Assembly (NCBI RefSeq): GCF_010501065.1
Contig: NZ_QVMM01000007.1
Coordinates: forward strand, 1-64,000
Direction: 5' to 3'
Source of the DNA: Dysgonomonas sp. 216
GTDB taxonomy: Bacteria > Bacteroidota > Bacteroidia > Bacteroidales > Dysgonomonadaceae
Length of the DNA stretch: 64,000 bases
Shown: positions 7,659 through 16,470 of the stretch, one piece after another
How the letters are laid out: each line of letters begins with the position of its first letter
How positions within the stretch are numbered: the stretch's first letter is position 1
Translations under genes and position numbers: made by a program
The notes under the pieces: generated by a model
The model's input: only the letters and a program-made list of their open reading frames with translations
Databases searched by the model: none
Told to the model about the DNA's origin: nothing

Positions 7659-7880
7659 ATGTATTGGACATTAGAACTTGCTTCAAAATTAGAAGATGCC
7701 CCATGGCCTGCCACTAAAGAAGAGTTGATTGACTATGCTCAGCGTTCGGGAGCTCCTCTTGAGGTTATTGAAAACCTGCAGGAACTTGAGGACGAAGGTG
7801 AAGTTTATGACACAATAGAAGACATATGGCCAGACTATCCAAGTAAAGAAGATTTCTTCTTTAACGAGGATGAATATTGA
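7659..7880 (+). CDS. DUF2795 small acidic protein
   Basis: A 73-residue, strongly acidic, soluble protein. The core PWPATKEELIDYAQRSGAP followed by EVIENLQEL is the DUF2795 pattern, a short helical domain widespread in bacteria and of unknown function. The C-terminus (PDYPSKEDFFFNEDEY) is acidic and aromatic. It has its own promoter (7589-7619) and is followed by a strong terminator (7930-7961), so it is a monocistronic gene, probably well expressed. Confidence 0.85.
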   Translation: MYWTLELASKLEDAPWPATKEELIDYAQRSGAPLEVIENLQELEDEGEVYDTIEDIWPDYPSKEDFFFNEDEY

Positions 7881-7929
7881 TCTGGCGAAGGCACAGAACG
7901 CTTAAAAAATAAGCATATATAGAGAAGGA

Positions 7930-7961
7930 GGCTAGAGTAATAATATTACTCTAGCCTTTTT
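7930..7961 (+). terminator. Intrinsic terminator after DUF2795 gene
   Basis: A perfect 12-bp stem (7930-7941 with 7945-7956, ggctagagtaat and its complement) with a 3-nt loop is followed by five T residues. Confidence 0.9.
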
Positions 7962-8154
7962 ATTTCGATTAAACTTTTTAGTTTTGAAAGAAGATGTATT
8001 TAATCTATTGATAGAAAATTACGAAAAGCATTGAAATTAAATATAATAATGTTCTAAAGGCAGCCTGCAACAGCCTGCCTTTATCGTTTAGTATTATCTA
8101 TATAATAGGTCTTTATTGATTACTAGTTTTGTAAAGAATAAAAAGAATTAGAAT

Positions 8155-8176
8155 TTGACAGAAGTTGTCAGGTTTT
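8155..8176. repeat. Dispersed TGTCAGGTTTT repeat, copy 1 (divergent)
   Basis: Contains TGACA and TGTCA as a small dyad, then aggtttt. It shares TGTCAGGTTTT with the copies at 8233-8253 and 38058-38078 but differs in the first half. Confidence 0.4.
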
Positions 8177-8232
8177 CGAATTTTGAACACAAAAAAACAA
8201 TCAAAACAATCAGAATTATTTTTTTTGAAAAG

Positions 8233-8253
8233 CTGTCAGATATGTCAGGTTTT
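8233..8253. repeat. Dispersed TGTCAG repeat, copy 2
   Basis: A 21-bp sequence made of two TGTCAG units nine bases apart, followed by gtttt. It matches 38058-38078 with one mismatch, although the two places are 30 kb apart and otherwise unrelated. Confidence 0.55.
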
Positions 8254-8457
8254 GCGTAAAAAACGTATTTGGGCTTACTATAATGAAGGTGTAATTCTAC
8301 ATAAGTAGAGTTTCGATAATTTTATATTTGTATTTCAAAAAAAAATGATTTTACTATTTTGTACCTTTATTAATTATGACACGTTGTAACATTTATATCT
8401 TTAGCTTCGTCTCTTATATAAAGGGCAAAAAATAAATGTTCAGAAGATTGGGATGTT

Positions 8458-8907
8458 ATGAAAAAAAATCTATTATTATTGTTTGTGCTACTGTTTTTGT
8501 CAACACATATTAGTATTGCAAAAAACGCAGAAAAATTCCTCGACCGTTTTGCCGGAGAAAAACAAGTTGAGTTGGTTTCGTTAAGCGGATCGTTGTTAAA
8601 ATCATTCAAAAATAGTTTAAACGAAAGTTCAGCTACGTTCGAATCGTTGAAAGTATTAATGTTAAAATCGTGTGACGATAAAATAAAAAAACAATTTGAG
8701 AAGGAAGTCGAAAAATTAAAGTTGGATGGATATGAAACTTTAGTACGTAAAAATGGTGACGACGAAACTGTTATTGTTAATGTAAAAATAGAGGACGATA
8801 CAGTAAAATCTTTATTTGTAGCCAAAACAGGCTCCGAACCTTTATTGGTACTTATTAAAGGGAACATCCATAAATCAGAAATAAATTCAGTTGTTGCAAA
8901 TTTTTAA
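8458..8907 (+). CDS. DUF4252 secreted protein, first gene of ECF unit
   Basis: A 149-residue protein with a signal peptide (Lys-rich start, hydrophobic core to about residue 20, cleavage after SIA). The rest matches my memory of the Bacteroidota DUF4252 family: short helices, then strands ending in LLVLIKGNI. No lipobox Cys is present, so it is likely periplasmic. It lies 9 bp before an ECF sigma gene, and a second DUF4252 protein ends the same unit. DUF4252 proteins next to sigma factors may take part in envelope sensing, but the function is not established. Confidence 0.8.
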   Translation: MKKNLLLLFVLLFLSTHISIAKNAEKFLDRFAGEKQVELVSLSGSLLKSFKNSLNESSATFESLKVLMLKSCDDKIKKQFEKEVEKLKLDGYETLVRKNGDDETVIVNVKIEDDTVKSLFVAKTGSEPLLVLIKGNIHKSEINSVVANF

Positions 8908-8916
8908 AAAAGGCTG

Positions 8917-9420
8917 ATGACTGCCGAAGGATTCAAACAACAATATTTGCCATATCATCAAAAGCTGTATCACATAGCCTTTCGATTACTTGAAAACACA
9001 TTCGAAGCAGAAGATGTTATTCAGGATGCATATATAAAGCTGTGGGATAAGCGTGGCGAGCTGCATTCTATTCAGAACTGTGAGGCGTATTGTGTGCAAA
9101 TAGTTAAGAATATGTGTTTGGATGTTTTGAGGTCGAAACGTAATAAAGTTAGCCAATTGTCCGATGATGTCAGTATGCATGTGGATGTTGCCAATTCGGT
9201 TGAATTTTCGGAGCGCATTGATATGCAAGATGATTTGGAGCACGTTAAATATCTGATAGATTTATTGCCCGAACAACAACGAAGAGTATTTGTACTTAAG
9301 CATTACGAAGAATACTCGACCGAAGAAATCGAAGAAATAACAGGTCTCACAAATATACATATAAGAGTCCTTTTGTCGAGAGGAAGGAAGAGATTAAAAG
9401 AATTATTTATAAATAGATGA
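8917..9420 (+). CDS. ECF-type RNA polymerase sigma factor
   Basis: A 167-residue extracytoplasmic-function sigma-70 factor. Region 2 spans about residues 10-77 (AFRLLENTFEAEDVIQDAYIKLWDKR) and includes the segment that binds core polymerase and the -10 element. Region 4 spans about 108-162 (LPEQQRRVFVLKHYEEYSTEEI, then a helix-turn-helix TGLTNIHIRVLLSRGRKRL). Its stop codon overlaps the start of the membrane protein at 9417, so the two are translationally coupled, as is usual for a sigma factor and its anti-sigma. It is expected to redirect polymerase to envelope-related genes, possibly including its own unit. Confidence 0.93.
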   Translation: MTAEGFKQQYLPYHQKLYHIAFRLLENTFEAEDVIQDAYIKLWDKRGELHSIQNCEAYCVQIVKNMCLDVLRSKRNKVSQLSDDVSMHVDVANSVEFSERIDMQDDLEHVKYLIDLLPEQQRRVFVLKHYEEYSTEEIEEITGLTNIHIRVLLSRGRKRLKELFINR

Positions 9421-9914
9421 TGAGCGATACCAATAAAATAAAACAATTGCTCGAAGCTTTTTACGAAGGAGAAACAAATGTAGCTCAGGAGCAGGAATTA
9501 TGCCGTTATTTTACAAATGGCAATATCGATCCTGATTTAGAGGACGATAAAGAGCTATTTATGCAAATATACTCTTCGCATTATAACGAGAATGTACCCA
9601 TACCTCAGGGGCTTGAAGATAGGCTGGGTATGTTGATTGACGGGCTCGAAGAGTTAGATAAAGAAAAACCTGCAAGAAAAAAAGTCGGATTGTGGCGATG
9701 GGTGTCAGGTGTTGCGGCAGTTTTACTTATTGCCATTTTAGCAGGAGTGTATATTCAGGAAAATACAGCAAGCAATGATAAAATGTTAGTGGATACTTAC
9801 GACGAACCCGAAGATGCTTACAAGCAAACCCAAAGTGTTTTATTGGAAGTGTCGTCGAAGTTGAATAGCGGATTGGGAAGATTAGAAGAAGCCGAGGATA
9901 GTTTTATAAAATAA
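9417..9914 (+). CDS. Single-TM protein, putative anti-sigma factor
   Basis: A 165-residue protein with a cytoplasmic N-terminus (1-93), one membrane helix (about 95-114) and a short extracytoplasmic tail. The N-terminus has the helical, acidic look of small anti-sigma domains (KIKQLLEAFYEGETNVAQEQEL, the opening typical of Bacteroidota anti-sigma-like proteins), but the zinc-binding ZAS motif (HxxxCxxC) is absent. It overlaps the sigma gene by 4 bp. The anti-sigma role is inferred from position, topology and coupling. The tail lacks a FecR domain, so sensing differs from SusC-type trans-envelope systems. Confidence 0.65.
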   Translation: MMSDTNKIKQLLEAFYEGETNVAQEQELCRYFTNGNIDPDLEDDKELFMQIYSSHYNENVPIPQGLEDRLGMLIDGLEELDKEKPARKKVGLWRWVSGVAAVLLIAILAGVYIQENTASNDKMLVDTYDEPEDAYKQTQSVLLEVSSKLNSGLGRLEEAEDSFIK

Positions 9915-9920
9915 ATAGAT

Positions 9921-10880
9921 ATGAAACGATTTATAATTATACTGGTAATGATAGCGATTGTTGGTTCTTTGAAGGCTCAAGACGAGGCTTTCGAAAATTT
10001 GGCAAAGCTCAAAGGGACTGATGTGGTGCATATATCCAGTTCGATGCTTAAATTAATGCCCGATATTAAAACTCAGGGTGTTGATGTAGGTAGTATTGCC
10101 GGAAAATTAAACTCTATAACCATAATATCTGCCGATAGAGAGAGCAGTGTGAAAAATGTGAGGAATGAGATTGATAATATTGTGAAAAAGGGGTCTTATG
10201 AACAAACGATGTTTATGAAAGACAATGGTTCGAAAACAGTATTTTATATCAGGAAGATAAACAATAACAGCTCGGAGTTATTAATGTTAAGTGATGAGGC
10301 GAAAGAAATAAATCTGATCCGAATAGTTGGTAATATATCGGCTAAGGATTTGCAAAAACTTACTTCGGGCAAAGATCGTGGTAAAGATCGTAAGGAGGCA
10401 GAGGAGCAGAGGCGAAAGGCTCGGGAAGCCCGCGAACGCGCTCGCGAGGAGGTACAGAAAGCCAAAGAAGAGGCGCGAAAGGCCCGCGAACAGGCAAGGG
10501 AGGAAGCAGATAGAGCTCGTAGCCAAGCTCATGTCAATGCCGAACAAGCCCGGAAAGAAGCTCAAAAGGCCAGAGAAGAGGCATTGAAGGCTCGTGAGGA
10601 GGCTTTAAAAGAAAGAGAAAAAGCTTTAAAAGAGGCCGAGAAATTGCGAGAAGAAGCTCAAAAAATGAGAGAGCAGATGTTGCGTGAAGCAGAAAAAAAT
10701 AGAGAAAAATCGATGCGCGAGGCTCAAAAATTGCGTAAGCAAACTCAAACACAAGTAGAAGAAATGCGTAAACAGTTAGAGGATGCACGAAAGGAAATGA
10801 ATAAAGCTCCTGATATTATGATGATTCCGGATATAGAGTTTCCTGAAATATCTGAGTTTTCGATGGATTTTTTATATTAG
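9921..10880 (+). CDS. DUF4252 protein fused to a long charged helix
   Basis: A 319-residue protein with a signal peptide (1-19, ending LKAQ), a DUF4252-type domain (about 20-150), then about 140 residues made almost only of Lys, Arg, Glu, Ala and Gln in 7- or 11-residue patterns (KAREEA, REEAQK). This is the composition of a rigid single alpha-helix or extended coiled coil. The last 25 residues are Met/Pro/acidic (APDIMMIPDIEFPEI). The helix could span the periplasm or carry the folded domain away from the membrane. It follows the anti-sigma candidate by 6 bp. The repetitive helix could have expanded or contracted by slippage. Confidence 0.8.
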   Translation: MKRFIIILVMIAIVGSLKAQDEAFENLAKLKGTDVVHISSSMLKLMPDIKTQGVDVGSIAGKLNSITIISADRESSVKNVRNEIDNIVKKGSYEQTMFMKDNGSKTVFYIRKINNNSSELLMLSDEAKEINLIRIVGNISAKDLQKLTSGKDRGKDRKEAEEQRRKAREARERAREEVQKAKEEARKAREQAREEADRARSQAHVNAEQARKEAQKAREEALKAREEALKEREKALKEAEKLREEAQKMREQMLREAEKNREKSMREAQKLRKQTQTQVEEMRKQLEDARKEMNKAPDIMMIPDIEFPEISEFSMDFLY

Positions 10881-10932
10881 CAGAGTTGTTGTAGAAGTGA
10901 AGCAGCCTTAGGCTATTAAAATGCAAAATTTG

Positions 10933-13926
10933 TCAATTTCGGACTCTCAATGCATTGTATATTTCTTCCTGTATGCGGGATCTTATGTTTAGTTCCATCA
11001 ACCCACGATTAGTACGACTATCGTAAATTCTGTTTGATAAGAATATGTAAATGAGGTTATTGTCGGGGTCTATCCAAAAGCAAGTTCCTGTAAAACCCGT
11101 ATGTCCATAGGTGTTGAGCGGAGTTTGCGGGCTACAAGGACTCGACTTGTTATTACGTCCTTCGGGTTTGTCAAACCCCAATCCTCTCCTACTTTTGGCG
11201 CTTTTAGCCGTTGTAAATAGTTTACAGGTTTCGCTACTCAAATAACGTTCGCCACCATATTCGCCTTTGTTCAACCACATTTGGTATAATTTAGCCAAAT
11301 CGTTAGCGTTGGAAAACAGCCCGGCATTACCGCTTATTCCTCCTAACAAGGCTGCTCCTTCGTCGTGTGCGAATCCTTGGATCAATTGTTTACGAAAGAA
11401 AGCGTCTCGCTCGGTAGGGGCAATATTATCTTTATACAACAGCTTGTTCAAGGGATTGAAAGTTGTTGTGGTGGCTCCAAGTTTATCGAAGAAATTTTTC
11501 TGTAGAAATGTATTCAAATTTGTTTTTGCCTCAGCCTCAACAACCTCTTTCAACAACATGAAGTTGAGACAACTGTAAAGATAGTTTTTGTTGCTCCTGA
11601 GTTTCGATTTGGCAATCATCCCGATAATTGAGTCTTTGTATACAGTATTGGCATACATATTTTCGGTTACTTGTAAGCTAAAACCCGATTTTGGAGTGGT
11701 TGATATCAACTTAGGGTCGAATTTATAATCGGTTCGCCCCCATGTGTTGTTATCCAGCCTTGCATTATATATGTCCGATTGCTTGTTCGAAAAAAGCCTG
11801 CCCGTATAACTGTTTTTGTCGATGGCAGGCATATAATATGGGATGAATGATGTCAGTCCTGTTTCGTGCAATAAAGCGTCGCGTATTGTTATTTTCGATT
11901 TATCAGTACCCTTTAATGCGGGAATATACGAACTGAGTTCCGATTGCAAGGTTATTTTCTTCTGGTCGTATAACTTCATTATTGCAGGAACAGTTGCCGT
12001 GCCTTTAGTCATGGAAGCAAGATCGTATATATCTGTATTTTTTACGTATCTGTCGCCTTTGTATTCAAACTTTCCGAACGATTGGTTATAAATTACCACT
12101 CCGTCTTTTGCAATTAAAACCTGACATCCGGGAAAAGCTTTTTCGGCAATTCCATTATATACAATAGAGTCTATTCCCCGAAGTTTTTCGGAAGGTATTC
12201 CTATGTCCTCAGGTAAATTGTATGATAAACGTATTTTGCGGGTGTGTAGCCCTTCGCCTTCTTTGTATAAATCGCGAACGGTTACAGGTAACTTCCCATC
12301 TATACTATTGCCTCCAAAAATAGCTTGCGCAGCATATTCCTGAGCGAAAGGGGTATTTTCGTAAGCCACAATAACCGCATCTGTTTTTTTCAGACTCAAG
12401 GCATATGGCGACATGCGGTAAGGCGATGTGAAGAATACCATTATACCTTTTTTCTCTTCCAGTATACTTTGTATCGCACTATTGTTATGCACTTTATTGT
12501 TATGAACGGATATAATAACAGTATTATAATCGGATAAAGTGCTTTTTAGCTGAAGCAATTCGCTGCCATCGCTAACATCGAAGCACGATACATTACCATA
12601 GGCTCGCAATGTTTGATGGAACATGTTTCCGTCAAACCCACCTATCGATATTGCTGCAATTTGGTTTTTATCAAGGTGCTTCAGAGGCAAAAGGTCTTTC
12701 TCGTTTTGTAATAGTGTTATAGACTTTTGGTTTAACTTACGTGCTATCCAATTACCATAAGAAGTGTTTAAGCGGGTAAGTAAGTTATCTGTTTCTGCTC
12801 TGTTTATAGTCGGTACATTTAATATGTATTTGTATGTTAATACTTTCCGGCAACGTTCTTCTATTGTTTTCTCAAGTTTCGGATCTTTCTGTAAAGCCAA
12901 TTTTATAGCATTGAACTCTTTTTCGGGCGAAATAGGTCCCAACAGAATATCATTTCCTGCAAGCAAGGCTTTCATACTCATATCAGGTTGGGTCGATACT
13001 CCCCGCATTGCTAAACCATCGGTAAAGATTAATCCTGTAAAGCCTAATTTGTTTTGAAGAAGATCGGTTACAATTGATTTTGACAGAGAGCTGGGTAACC
13101 CCGATTTGTCCAAAGCGGGGATATTAAGATGAGCGGTCATTATACCCGACAAGCCCGCTTCGATATAATTTTTGAAGGGAAGGATTTCTACGGCTTCCAA
13201 TCGTTCTGTTTTATGGTTTATTACAGGTAATTCCTTGTGCGAATCGGCAGAAGTGTCGCCATGTCCCGGAAAATGTTTGGCAACAGACATTACTCCTCCG
13301 CTTTCGAGCCCTTTCGAATATAAAATTCCGTATTTTGATACCTTTTCGGGATTTTCTCCAAACGATCGCGTCCCGATTACCGGATTGGCCGGATTACTGT
13401 TTATGTCGACAGCCGGAGCGAAATTTACGTGTATACCCATCAATCGGCATTGACGTGCTACTTCTTGTCCGTAACGGAAAATTAACGAGTCGTCTTGTAT
13501 AGCACCTATCGTCATATTTCGAGGGAAACGTATCGTATTATCCATACGCATCGATAGCCCCCATTCTCCATCAAGAGCTATCAATAAAGGAATCTTAGCT
13601 TTTTCCTGACACAAATTGGTTAGTGCAGCCTGATCCAATGGCGTTGTTTTAGAAAATACAATGCTTCCTACATGTTGCTCTTCAACTAGTTTTTGAAGCT
13701 TGTTTCTGTTCGCTTGCGAGTTGTCGCCTGCAGCCATAACCATAATAGTTTGACCTATTTTTTCGTCAAGACTCATTGTATTGAATACCGAGTCGACCCA
13801 TTGATTCATTTTCTTTTTATCTATATTCTGATATAAAGAAGTTGGAATCGGGTTGTTTTGAGAATGTGTGTAAGATGAGAATAAGCAAGCAATTGATATA
13901 TATGCGAAGAATATTTTTAATTTCAT
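10933..13926 (-). CDS. GH3 beta-N-acetylglucosaminidase fused to class C beta-lactamase-like domain
   Basis: A 997-residue secreted enzyme (signal peptide 1-22). Residues about 40-380 are a GH3 NagZ-type domain: KHFPGHGDTSADSH (217-230) carries the catalytic Asp-His dyad, and FTDGLAMRG holds the nucleophile Asp303. A GH3 C-terminal-like region follows to about 570. Residues about 590-997 are a serine hydrolase of the beta-lactamase/esterase family, with SMTK (638-641) and GHTGFTG near 945 as the KTG equivalent. The fusion is known in Bacteroidales. It probably trims muropeptides outside the cytoplasm by removing GlcNAc and cutting an ester or peptide. A TACTTTTG -7 box lies at 13995-13988. 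Monocistronic. Confidence 0.92.
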   Translation of the reverse strand: MKLKIFFAYISIACLFSSYTHSQNNPIPTSLYQNIDKKKMNQWVDSVFNTMSLDEKIGQTIMVMAAGDNSQANRNKLQKLVEEQHVGSIVFSKTTPLDQAALTNLCQEKAKIPLLIALDGEWGLSMRMDNTIRFPRNMTIGAIQDDSLIFRYGQEVARQCRLMGIHVNFAPAVDINSNPANPVIGTRSFGENPEKVSKYGILYSKGLESGGVMSVAKHFPGHGDTSADSHKELPVINHKTERLEAVEILPFKNYIEAGLSGIMTAHLNIPALDKSGLPSSLSKSIVTDLLQNKLGFTGLIFTDGLAMRGVSTQPDMSMKALLAGNDILLGPISPEKEFNAIKLALQKDPKLEKTIEERCRKVLTYKYILNVPTINRAETDNLLTRLNTSYGNWIARKLNQKSITLLQNEKDLLPLKHLDKNQIAAISIGGFDGNMFHQTLRAYGNVSCFDVSDGSELLQLKSTLSDYNTVIISVHNNKVHNNSAIQSILEEKKGIMVFFTSPYRMSPYALSLKKTDAVIVAYENTPFAQEYAAQAIFGGNSIDGKLPVTVRDLYKEGEGLHTRKIRLSYNLPEDIGIPSEKLRGIDSIVYNGIAEKAFPGCQVLIAKDGVVIYNQSFGKFEYKGDRYVKNTDIYDLASMTKGTATVPAIMKLYDQKKITLQSELSSYIPALKGTDKSKITIRDALLHETGLTSFIPYYMPAIDKNSYTGRLFSNKQSDIYNARLDNNTWGRTDYKFDPKLISTTPKSGFSLQVTENMYANTVYKDSIIGMIAKSKLRSNKNYLYSCLNFMLLKEVVEAEAKTNLNTFLQKNFFDKLGATTTTFNPLNKLLYKDNIAPTERDAFFRKQLIQGFAHDEGAALLGGISGNAGLFSNANDLAKLYQMWLNKGEYGGERYLSSETCKLFTTAKSAKSRRGLGFDKPEGRNNKSSPCSPQTPLNTYGHTGFTGTCFWIDPDNNLIYIFLSNRIYDSRTNRGLMELNIRSRIQEEIYNALRVRN

Positions 13927-14150
13927 TTTTTATTGTTATTTCTCTTTTGCCTTAATAGCAAAATGTAAGTCGAAAATTATTTTTTTGCAAAAGTACTATC
14001 AAAGTTAACATATATGTCATTATTCTTGTTGATAAATGTTGTTAAATAGATTATCGACAATGTTTAAAAATACTCCAAGAGGTTAATTTTATGTTATTAA
14101 ACATGTTGCATTTAAACTTCTTGTACTGAATTAGTTATACTTATACTCTA

Positions 14151-14174
14151 AAATATGTGCGCGAACACATATTT
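14151..14174. promoter_or_regulatory. Palindromic operator 1 upstream of mannonate genes
   Basis: A perfect 9-bp inverted repeat (AAATATGTG and CACATATTT) around cgcgaa. The core TGTGCGCGAACACA resembles the second site at 14209-14224. Dyads of this kind are bound by LacI-family and GntR-family regulators of hexuronate use; which family acts here is not known. Confidence 0.6.
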
Positions 14175-14194
14175 TACTTTCTCTTTATAATTGT

Positions 14195-14224
14195 TACTTT
14201 TGCCATACTGTGTGCGTGCACACC
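14195..14224 (+). promoter_or_regulatory. -7 box and palindromic operator 2 for mannonate genes
   Basis: TACTTTTG (14195-14202) matches the -7 consensus TAnnTTTG. Seven bases on, at 14210-14223, GTGTGCGTGCACAC is a near-perfect dyad covering the expected transcription start. A repressor bound at this site and at 14151-14174 would bracket the promoter, which fits induction by uronate breakdown products. No -33 TTTG is seen at the right distance. Confidence 0.6.
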
Positions 14225-14262
14225 ATTTTATAAAAACGGTATAAGAAGTTAAATGTGATTTT

Positions 14263-15078
14263 ATGAACGAAAATTTGTTTGACATTAAAAGTAAAGTTGT
14301 TGTTATTACAGGAGGAGTCGGGGTGCTCGGTTCAGATATAGCACAATATTTAGCAGCTCAAGGATGTAAAGTTGTTATTTTAGACAGGTTACAGGATAAA
14401 GGTAATGAGTTGGTGGCTAAAATAAAAGCAAGTGGAGGAGAGGCTGTATTTCTGTTAACCGATGTACTCAAAAAAGAGATATTAGAGCAAAACCGTGCTG
14501 ATATACTCGATAAATACGGGCAGATAGATGTTCTTATTAATGCAGCCGGAGGAAATATGCCCGGAGCGACAATACCGCCGGATAAAACAATTTTCGATCT
14601 TAATATTGATGATTTCAAGAAAGTTGTCGATTTAAATCTTTTCGGAACGGTTATTCCGTCCATAGTTTTTGCAAAAGCGATGGTCGATAACGGAAAAGGG
14701 AATATAATAAATTTTGCATCCGAGTCGGCTTTACGTCCACTTACCCGTGTAGCAGGTTATGGTGCGGCAAAAGCTGCTGTGGCAAATTTCACTAAATATC
14801 TGGCAGGAGAATTAAGCCTTAAATTTGAGGGAGATTACAGAGTAAATGCTTTGGTGCCCGGATTTTTTGTTACAAATCAGAATCGCGACCTATTAATCAA
14901 TCCTGATGGATCGTTTACTCCGCGTTCCAAAACAATTTTAGGACATACACCGTTTAACAGGTTTGGAGAGGCCGACGAACTTCTTGGCTCGGTACATTAT
15001 TTGATGAGCGATGCTTCGAAATTTGTAACAGGTACTTTATTGGTGATAGATGGCGGTTTCGATTCGTTCTCTATCTAA
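14263..15078 (+). CDS. SDR-family oxidoreductase, probable D-mannonate oxidoreductase
   Basis: A 271-residue short-chain dehydrogenase. The cofactor loop is TGGVGVLG (about 16-23), NAAGG follows near 93, and the active-site Ser and YGAAK (Tyr-x-x-x-Lys) lie near 150-170. It is 25 bp upstream of uxuA. In Bacteroidota an SDR enzyme often replaces the classical UxuB and reduces D-fructuronate to D-mannonate with NADH, the step before UxuA. That assignment rests on the neighbour. Two palindromes in front of the gene suggest substrate-responsive repression. Confidence 0.85.
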   Translation: MNENLFDIKSKVVVITGGVGVLGSDIAQYLAAQGCKVVILDRLQDKGNELVAKIKASGGEAVFLLTDVLKKEILEQNRADILDKYGQIDVLINAAGGNMPGATIPPDKTIFDLNIDDFKKVVDLNLFGTVIPSIVFAKAMVDNGKGNIINFASESALRPLTRVAGYGAAKAAVANFTKYLAGELSLKFEGDYRVNALVPGFFVTNQNRDLLINPDGSFTPRSKTILGHTPFNRFGEADELLGSVHYLMSDASKFVTGTLLVIDGGFDSFSI

Positions 15079-15103
15079 TGATTAAAAATAATAAGTTTAG
15101 ATT

Positions 15104-16276
15104 ATGATACTCAGTGAGCAAACATGGCGTTGGTATGGGCCAAACGATTCTGTGCAATTATCAGATATTAAGCAAGCAGGAGCAACAGGTATTGTTACTG
15201 CGTTGCACCATATAAAAAATGGTGAAATATGGACTGTTGAGGAAATACAGAAGCGTATAGCTGAAATTGAAGCTGTAGGTCTTAAATGGTCGGTTGTGGA
15301 AAGTATTCCTGTACATGAACATATAAAAACTCAGGAAGGAAATTACAAGCAATACATAGAAAATTATAAAAAAAGCATTCGGAATTTGGCAAAATGTGGA
15401 GTGATGATAGTTACTTACAATTTTATGCCTGTGCTGGATTGGACTCGTACCGATTTGGCATATACTATGCCCGATGGATCGAAGGCTCTCCGTTTCGAGC
15501 GTGCGGCTTTTATTGCATTTGAGCTATTTATTCTGAAGCGTCCGGGTGCAGAGAAGAATTATACCGAGGAGGAGATTGCAAAAGCGAAAGCCCGATTCGA
15601 TAAAATGAGTCAGGCTGATAAAGATTTGTTGGTTCGCAACATGATTGCCGGATTACCCGGAGCTGAAGAGAGTTTTACTCTGGCTGAATTTCAGGCTCAA
15701 CTTGACAGGTATAAAGGCATTGATGAAGCAAGATTGCGTTCGAACTTAATCGATTTCTTGAAAGAAATTGCGCCTGTTGCGGATGAAGTTGGCGTGCAAC
15801 TGGCAATTCACCCCGATGATCCTCCGTATGGAATATTAGGTTTACCCCGTGTACTAAGTACAGGAAGTGATTTTCAGGCATTGATTGATGCTGTGCCGAA
15901 TAAGTCTAACGGTTTGTGCTTCTGTACAGGTTCTTTTGGAGTAAGGGCTGATAACGATTTACCCAGAATGATTTTAGAATTTGGCGACAGGGTGTATTTT
16001 GTTCATCTGCGGTCGACAAAACGCGATAGTGAAGGAAACTTTTTCGAAGCAAACCATCTGGAAGGAGATGTAGACATGTATAACGTGATGAAAGGTTTTC
16101 TTGAAATACAACAAAGACAGGGTGTGTCTATACCATTCCGACCCGATCATGGACATCAGATGATTGATGACCTGAATAAGAAAACAAACCCGGGTTATTC
16201 CTGTATAGGGCGTCTTCGGGGGTTGGCCGAATTGCGAGGTTTAGAACTGGGTATTGCTAAAACGATATTTAGTTGA
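15104..16276 (+). CDS. uxuA: Mannonate dehydratase
   Basis: A 390-residue enzyme that converts D-mannonate to 2-keto-3-deoxy-D-gluconate in glucuronate breakdown. The N-terminal [19 protein letters not shown] and the following GIVTALHHI are hallmarks of UxuA, as are [16 protein letters not shown] (about 102-117), the metal-site region AIHPDDPP (about 234-241), FCTGSFG and RPDHGHQM near the C-terminus. Length is normal. It forms an operon with the SDR gene in front and ends at a terminator (16319-16349). Later pathway genes (kdgK, kdgA, uxaC) are not in the window. Confidence 0.97.
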   Translation: MILSEQTWRWYGPNDSVQLSDIKQAGATGIVTALHHIKNGEIWTVEEIQKRIAEIEAVGLKWSVVESIPVHEHIKTQEGNYKQYIENYKKSIRNLAKCGVMIVTYNFMPVLDWTRTDLAYTMPDGSKALRFERAAFIAFELFILKRPGAEKNYTEEEIAKAKARFDKMSQADKDLLVRNMIAGLPGAEESFTLAEFQAQLDRYKGIDEARLRSNLIDFLKEIAPVADEVGVQLAIHPDDPPYGILGLPRVLSTGSDFQALIDAVPNKSNGLCFCTGSFGVRADNDLPRMILEFGDRVYFVHLRSTKRDSEGNFFEANHLEGDVDMYNVMKGFLEIQQRQGVSIPFRPDHGHQMIDDLNKKTNPGYSCIGRLRGLAELRGLELGIAKTIFS

Positions 16277-16318
16277 ACGATAAAAATATTATTGATTTAT
16301 AATTGTACTAATTCAGGG

Positions 16319-16349
16319 GTCGCTCTTCGTGAGAAGGGCGGCTCTTTTT
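16319..16349 (+). terminator. Intrinsic terminator of the mannonate operon
   Basis: A 9-bp stem with two G-U pairs (gtcgctctt 16319-16327 with aagggcggc 16334-16342) and a 6-nt loop is followed by tcttttta. Confidence 0.75.
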
Positions 16350-16402
16350 ATCAGAAAGCTAATACTCTGTGCAATAAAATGACATTTAAATCTTAGTTAT
16401 TT

Positions 16403-16436
16403 ATGTTGTGCAACATCAAGTAATTCGTTAACTTCG
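16403..16436 (+). promoter_or_regulatory. Promoter for the HAD-ribF unit, with overlapping dyad
   Basis: TAACTTCG (16429-16436) is a one-mismatch -7 box; GTTG (16405-16408) lies 20 bp upstream as -33. The -33 sits inside the perfect dyad ATGTTGTGCAACAT (16403-16416), which could be an operator. Confidence 0.45.
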
Positions 16437-16470
16437 CATCATAATAATAAATTACACGCTTTTAAGGAAT

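Larger units (their letters stand above)
7881..8457. other. 577-bp intergenic region with terminator and dispersed repeats
   Basis: It holds the terminator of the DUF2795 gene (7930-7961) and two copies of a short TGTCAG-containing repeat (8155-8176, 8233-8253) that recurs at 38058. A TATATTTG box at 8323-8330 may be the -7 element for the sigma-factor unit, without a good -33 box. No open reading frame of note. Confidence 0.5.
13927..14262. other. 336-bp divergent regulatory region
   Basis: It separates the leftward GH3/beta-lactamase gene from the rightward mannonate genes. A TACTTTTG -7 box on the minus strand (13995-13988) serves the former. Two GTGTGCG-like palindromes with a -7 box between them (14151-14224) serve the latter. 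No reading frame of note. Confidence 0.6.

Noticed and set aside
8370..8867. 165-residue minus-strand frame opposite the first DUF4252 gene
   Set aside because: Composed mostly of Ser, Asn and Phe, it is the complement of the secreted DUF4252 gene, which has a signal peptide and an operon.
10244..10788. Overlapping long frames on both strands within the charged-helix gene
   Set aside because: They arise from the biased codons of the Lys/Glu/Ala/Arg repeat; only the frame with signal peptide and DUF4252 domain makes sense.
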